Assembly (NCBI GenBank): GCA_004325065.1
Contig: PITI01000305.1
Coordinates: 1 to 14,976 of the forward strand
Direction of reading: 5' to 3'
DNA from: Hamiltosporidium magnivora
Taxonomy: Eukaryota; Microsporidia; Dubosqiidae
Length of the DNA: 14,976 nucleotides
This document shows, in pieces, positions 10,598 through 14,976 of the stretch. Each line of letters begins with the position of its first letter. Position 1 is the stretch's first letter. Under the pieces are notes generated by a model that worked only from the letters and a program-made list of their open reading frames with translations, had not been told where the DNA came from and ran no database searches. The position numbers and the translations under genes were made by a program.

Positions 10598-11562
10598 TTT
10601 ATCTATTAATGAAATCGGCTTATTTTTCAAAAAAAATGTGTATAACTAATATTGTTTTTACTAGAATAAATTATAGCAAGTATCTTTTTTTTACCATAAA
10701 AATAGTGCCTAGGTTATTATGTCTTCATTCTTGAACCTCTTTGATGCAATTATATTTATGAATTTAATTTTTTTTAATAGTTTTGGATCTAAGCCACAAA
10801 ATATTCTCAAAAATAAAACATGACACTAGTTGCTATCCTGAAAAGTGGAAGTTTTTCTTCTTCCACTTATCTAAGATTTTTATTCAAGTTTTACTTTAAT
10901 ACTTTTTTTCTAACAGTTCAAAAGTGTGTATATAGAGAAAACCCCCTAAAACCGTTGATTCTTTTGACTTTTAAAATTACAATATATTTCATAATATTTT
11001 CAAAAGTTATTCTGCAATCTTTCAAGCGGAAATGAAATTAGAATATAATATTATTTATCCTTTAATCAAAAATATTATCAAGATGCAAAGTTCGATGTAT
11101 CTATTCCGAATGGCATAACCATTTTGTTTTGATTTTTGAAGGTTTTTAAGTACCGGTTATTTTTAATTCGTTTTTAAGTGAACTTTTATTGATCGCGGTA
11201 AATTCTTTCCGGAGACCAACGAAATCAAATTTGCGAAATAAAATTCATTATTTTAAATCTAAAATTTATTAATTTTAGCCTAGAATATCTTTTACAGCCT
11301 TCATATTACTTTTTTTAAATTTTTAGACTTTCTTCAGATTATAAAAAATACTTTAGTTAGTATAGAACTCGTATTGCCTAATCTTTAGACAATAAAGGCA
11401 AAAATTCAATTTAGACATTATAATCCTATTTTTTATACCATTTTTTTCACTATTTTTATTACATGTTTCAGATATTGCTATATTATTTTTTCAGATAGGC
11501 AATAAAATAGGAAACGGCTTAAATAATGTACTGCGCGGATAGATCACAGGCGGTTTTCTTTT
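10598..11562. other. Non-coding stretch
   Basis: No supported gene. A 71-codon open frame at 10820-11035 (+) is hydrophobic and T-rich, as random AT-rich sequence tends to be, and begins across a small hairpin. I do not annotate it. Confidence 0.5.
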
Positions 11563-11665
11563 ATGAGGAGAATTTAAGGCATTTATTCTATTAGTACTTT
11601 TAAGAAGCATTGCCGGCGCCAGCGCAGTTTCTGTAATCCAGGAAAGAAGTATTTGTCGATTTTAG
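11563..11665 (+). pseudogene. Broken signal-peptide-like frame (candidate gene remnant)
   Basis: The open frame at 11567-11665 has no ATG and reads FKAFILLVLL, then RSIAGASAVS, before ending at a TAG. This has the layout of a secretory signal peptide: hydrophobic core, small residues, and a plausible A-S-A cleavage site. An ATG at 11563 gives M-R-R-I and then stops; it is one base out of frame with the hydrophobic part. A single-base indel could therefore have separated a start codon from its signal peptide. The local block CCGGCGCCAGCGC (11613-11625) is unusually GC-rich for this genome. Downstream, all frames contain scattered stops to about 12150, with open runs such as one ending at the TAG at 11958-11960. 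This suggests a decayed secreted-protein gene, but coincidence is possible. Confidence 0.25.
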
Positions 11666-12579
11666 GGCTATACAAAAGATATTTCTTAAAAGAAATACAC
11701 AATTAATCGCTGTATTCTATTTTTTAAATCTTATTCCGAACTTCTTTGATTTTCCAAAAATATTAGATAGACGCTTCGCTAAGAGGCCAACTTACTTAGC
11801 ACAACTCTTATGATTCTCTAACAGCTCTTCCGTTCCCTATCTATTTTCATACATGTTAATTTGAATCAAATAATCATCATCCGAAGGCTTAGAAGAAACA
11901 ACTCGTTCAGTAGATATTATAGTGCATAAGTTTAGTTTCGTAAATACCACAAACCGTTAGAATAGTAAAACAGCTTATTCACCTTGCAATGCAGACAATA
12001 AGCACTTATGAGAAAATTTTCTATAACAAGTCAATTAGGTGCAGTGATACCAAAGTAGGATTTGGAGCGAAATTTAAACAAATTTCTATAGAACGAATTC
12101 CCAAAGATTGAAGCGCAAAGTGACGAGGGTGCATCTTATTTTTTTTCAATGAGTGTATGTAAATTAACTTAGTCTATTATTTCATTATGTTTGTATTCGA
12201 TTATTTGAAGTATAATATGGGTATTGCCAATATTATTTGATCAAGAGAATTGTTTAAGGCAACAATTTAGACCGATCTCTATTTTGTACGCGGTGTTTTG
12301 AGGTCATTATATATAAATAAATTCAATCAATTAATATATGTTGGCAAAATAATATATTTGCATAACATATGGACTATAAATATAAATATTTTTTCAGCAA
12401 ATAATGAAATTTTGTAATATAAATTTACTACAAAATTGATTGTAGAATTTACCTCAATTTTTTAAGCCTATGTAATACTACATTAACTGTTTCTTGCTTA
12501 AAACCATTTACAAACTATTAAAAATACCAAAAAATCAAAAAATCAAAAAATTATAGACATAATATTTAACTAAACTTGG
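11666..12579. other. Non-coding stretch, partly decayed, then AT-rich
   Basis: To about 12300 composition is intermediate with short broken frames. After that it falls to the AT-rich background. No intact gene or RNA gene is visible. Confidence 0.45.
12529..12551. repeat. Short tandem repeat AAAAAATC, three units
   Basis: Two exact 8-bp units and a third that diverges at its end lie about 30 bp past the stop codon of the minus-strand membrane-protein gene. In that gene's sense it is a T-rich tract of TTTTTTGA units. It could influence 3'-end formation or be simple slippage. Confidence 0.5.
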
Positions 12580-13532
12580 TTATAAGAACTCCCCTTTTAG
12601 GCTCATACGCTCATTTTCCATGTTTTTACATTCCAATTGTTCTTTTAATCCGGATCCGAAATTATTATAATCAACATAAAGATATCCAAGCAAAATCAAT
12701 GTTAGCAACATTTTAATTGCTGTAAAATAATAGAAGAAACTAATTAGGAAAATTACTTACATTTTCTGGGCTCGATTCGAATCAAAGTTCAATGAGAAAT
12801 CAAAAACATCAATTATCTGTAGAAGTAATATCGTTATCAAAATAAAAAATTCACAATATCTTATAAACTTGCTTTCCTCATATCTGAAAACAGAATTTAT
12901 AAATATAATTATCAAGGATAGAACTATTTCTGCTAAAACAATCAGAATTAATCCAACGGAAAGACTACTACCATCAAGTAAAGATGAAAACGAATACAAT
13001 ACATTAAAACAAAACATCTTAAATATTACAATCGATTGTTGTCTTAATTTATATGCATCTAAATTAGAAAAAAATACTTACCTGTCAGTAAATAATTTGA
13101 ACCGATTCTTTTAAAATATAGCCATTCATATTCTTTAATAAAATCTTTTAATTTGTAAATATAAAATCCAAATTCAATCAATAAAGAAATTATAATTAAA
13201 ATATAATACGTAATATTTGATAGCGGAATATTTACTGCAATAATAGCCTCTGTGATACATAAACAGTAGGTTATAATTGAGAATATTATAATAAAAAAAT
13301 ATGATTTAACTTGGAATAAATTCTTTGAGAAAATCGAATCAATTATAAAGAATACTTTATAGGTATTTATCACACAAATATTATAAAATGCGATGTTTCT
13401 GGATACGGCATTTCCTCCTAAATAATTCCCGGGATTAGAAAGTGCCATACCTATTAAAAAAACAATTATCATATAACTACCTGCAAAGACAGGTATCGTG
13501 TTTTCTAAAACATTTTTCTGTTTCGCTTTCAT
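12580..13532 (-). CDS. Multi-pass membrane protein, three exons
   Basis: Exons are 13532-13082, 13058-12761 and 12739-12580; the stop TAA is at 12582-12580. Joined length is 909 nt, exactly 302 codons plus stop. The start is the ATG at 13532-13530; a frame reading back to 13553 would begin with TTG. The protein has about eight hydrophobic segments, near residues 13-32, 47-66, 77-99, 107-127, 159-177, 184-206, 217-234 and 251-272, then a charged C-terminal tail of about 30 residues. The longest hydrophilic loop (about 128-158) contains EYEWLYFKRIG and, across the first exon junction, TDAYKLRQQ. From memory this resembles a loop of uncharacterised fungal multi-pass membrane proteins (W-x-x-Y-K-x-I-G, then Y-x-x-x-Q before a hydrophobic helix). 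No catalytic motif is visible, so the reaction or ligand is unknown. Without splicing it appears as two separate ORFs plus an unnoticed third exon with no ATG near its junction. The gene is certain in outline, the family moderate. Confidence 0.85.
12740..12760 (-). other. Spliceosomal intron 2, 21 nt
   Basis: On the minus strand it starts GTAAGT and ends CTAATTAG, the same architecture as intron 1 but two bases shorter. It interrupts codon 250 after its second base. Removal opens a third exon that begins with a hydrophobic helix (IFFYYFTAIKMLLTLILLG). Retention gives a stop at once, because the donor's TAA is in frame. The next possible acceptor, CAG at a total length of 41 nt, leads to TAA after two codons, so the 21-nt choice is favoured. 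Confidence 0.8.
13059..13081 (-). other. Spliceosomal intron 1, 23 nt
   Basis: On the minus strand it starts GTAAGT, continues with a T run and ends CTAATTTAG. The donor, branch-site-like CTAAT and acceptor TAG are packed together as in microsporidian introns. It interrupts codon 151 after its first base. Removal joins ...YLLT to DAYKLRQ in frame. If retained, the frame ends at the TAG of the acceptor itself. Confidence 0.87.
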
Positions 13533-14625
13533 AATTTTAGAATAAAATTTCAAATAAATACAAAAAATTAATAGTTATTACCATTTTTGGATATCAATTC
13601 ACAATTCCTGTCACATTCTATTGAAAAGCATTTAATAGTTTTAAAACAAAAGTTTTTGGTTTTTTAATACCCAAAATCACATTTTTTCAAGCAAAAACAT
13701 GTTTTTAATATTTAATTCAATAAAAAGCAAATATAAACTTCCATAATGACATAAATAAAATTAAAACATTTGACAATAAAAAAGCTTAATTTAATTTGAA
13801 AAGAATTTATAAACCGATTTAAATCAAAAAGAATTTGAATGCTTATTTATGGTAAACACATTTACGTATATTTTTATTACTAATGCTTAAACTTTATGTC
13901 ATAAAAAGTATAATGATCGTTTAATTACATATTAACAATTATTTATAATTTGAGATTTATTTTTTGAGGTGGAAATATTAATATGTATCAAAATAATATT
14001 TTTAAATAGTAGTGGGAATAAAAAAATCAATTTAAATCCGATTCTATGCATAATTCCTAACTTAAAAGTTAGAATACATTGAAAAAGCTTGAAATATAAA
14101 TATTGGGTATTTAAAACAGTATGCTGGCATAAATATTAAATTCCCAAAAATTCCATAAAAGTTCTATTCGATTGAAATAATTTTAAATATAAATGAACAC
14201 AATAAATTATTTTGTATTGCCAAGGAATGCATATTAATGACAATTTTAATTGTTTTAAAAATTATAATGAACTTTTTAGAAATAAAATGAATGTAATAGA
14301 CTTTACATTAAACATTTAATTTTGAATCCGTAATATCGGTTGCTAAAAAATTTTGTTTTTTCAAAAAAAATGTTATTTATTGTTTGACACCCAATCAAAG
14401 GAATTTTATTTTAACATATATGTACCTATAAACGAAACACAATAAATTAATTAATAAAAAAAGAAAGCATATTAATTGCAAAATTAAATATAATTAGCAA
14501 ATTCAATTTAATTATAAAAATATAATATAATATAATTAGGTATAAGATGAATAATAACGTAGATACTAGAAAAATGATAATTTTTTATTTTAATTTATCT
14601 CCATTAATACGAAATATTTTATAGA
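13533..14625. other. AT-rich spacer upstream of the membrane-protein gene
   Basis: Very AT-rich, no open frame of note on either strand, no RNA gene seen. It should contain the promoter of the minus-strand gene. GAAATTTTA, about 10-18 bp before the ATG on that strand, resembles the AAATTT-type signal described for microsporidia, but such words are common here. Confidence 0.55.
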
Positions 14626-14976
14626 TATCAAAATTTATAAGTGTCATACTTTTCTTTAAAGTATCACACCTTTTTAAACAGCTCAAGTGTTATATTTGTT
14701 TTCATGGTATTAATGCAGTTCTAGGTTTAACATAAATAACTGCTACCACAACACTCCATCGGTATCCCCTGTGATACCTACGTTCGAAAGCCTTTCTTTT
14801 ATCAGGTGTTTAGAACCTAATTAATTGGCAAGGCGGTTACCCGAAGTTCTTTTATTTCCGTTGCAGGGAGTGTGATCGAAGGCCGAAGCCCCTCCCTCTT
14901 TGGGCTCCCCCAAGACTATGCAGCATTCCCACTTACTCTACCCTTACTGAACCCAATAAACTTCTAGCTAAGATAT
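14626..14976 (+). repeat. Dispersed repeat, copy C, cut by window end
   Basis: Same orientation as copy A and aligned with about 350-695 of it. Shared blocks include CAAGTGTTATATTTG, TATTAATGCAGTTCTAGGTT, GAGTGTGATCGAA (14868-14880), GGCTCCCCCAAGACTATG (from 14903) and CTTCTAGCTAAGAT at the end. Differences are mostly single bases plus indels of one to four bases. One frame is open for about 50 codons from 14820 to the window end, but copy A is shifted relative to it by a four-base length difference in the same region, so shared coding cannot be claimed. The element continues past the window. Confidence 0.9.

Noticed and set aside
10843..10868. Perfect 9-bp inverted repeat AAGTGGAAG / CTTCCACTT with an 8-nt loop
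   Set aside because: Not clearly beyond chance, and no supported gene ends just upstream of it.
12720..12760. Alternative 41-nt version of intron 2 ending at CAG
   Set aside because: Using that acceptor gives a stop after two codons, while the 21-nt version gives a further 53 codons including a hydrophobic helix.
12869..13114. 81-codon plus-strand open frame
   Set aside because: It is antisense to exons 1 and 2 and intron 1 of the membrane-protein gene, whose splicing-restored frame is far better supported.
13533..13553. Upstream extension of the membrane protein by seven codons
   Set aside because: That start would be TTG. The first ATG in frame is at 13532-13530, which I used.
1..14976. 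CRISPR arrays, bacterial operons, ribosome binding sites, prophage or IS elements
   Set aside because: No evenly spaced short repeats, no Shine-Dalgarno-led gene clusters and no prokaryotic mobile genes. Intron structure and the homeodomain show a eukaryotic nuclear sequence.

Overview
The window looks like nuclear DNA from a very AT-rich, gene-poor fungus-like genome, most likely a microsporidian or close relative with an expanded genome. Three things suggest this: a short intronless fungal-type homeodomain gene, a membrane-protein gene split by two ultra-short spliceosomal introns (23 and 21 nt, GTAAGT donor, CTAAT branch site directly before a TAG acceptor), and long non-coding AT-rich stretches. 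The taxon is inferred. No rRNA, tRNA or housekeeping gene in the window fixes it.

Layout. 1-349: AT-rich, no gene. About 350-2090: two diverged copies of one dispersed repeat, head to head, forming an imperfect palindrome of about 1.7 kb with arms of about 750-780 bp and a centre of about 200 bp. 2091-3652: very AT-rich spacer. 3653-4096 (+): homeodomain transcription factor, 147 aa. 4097-5300: very AT-rich spacer. About 5300-12300: a large region with clearly higher GC than the spacers but no convincing intact gene. It contains one weak candidate small secreted or membrane ORF (10262-10597, +) and a signal-peptide-like frame that appears broken (11563-11665, +), so it may be decayed genes or transposons. 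12580-13532 (-): three-exon gene for a predicted 302-aa membrane protein with about eight hydrophobic segments. 13533-14625: AT-rich spacer. About 14626-14976 (+): a third copy of the dispersed repeat, in direct orientation to the first and cut by the window end.

The two confident genes are about 8.5 kb apart on opposite strands and nothing suggests they work together. The homeodomain protein is a presumed nuclear DNA-binding regulator. The membrane protein resembles, from memory, an uncharacterised fungal multi-pass family with a conserved K-x-I-G loop motif. The most notable results are the two tiny introns, which rebuild one continuous reading frame from pieces that otherwise look like separate short ORFs, and the large repeat palindrome.
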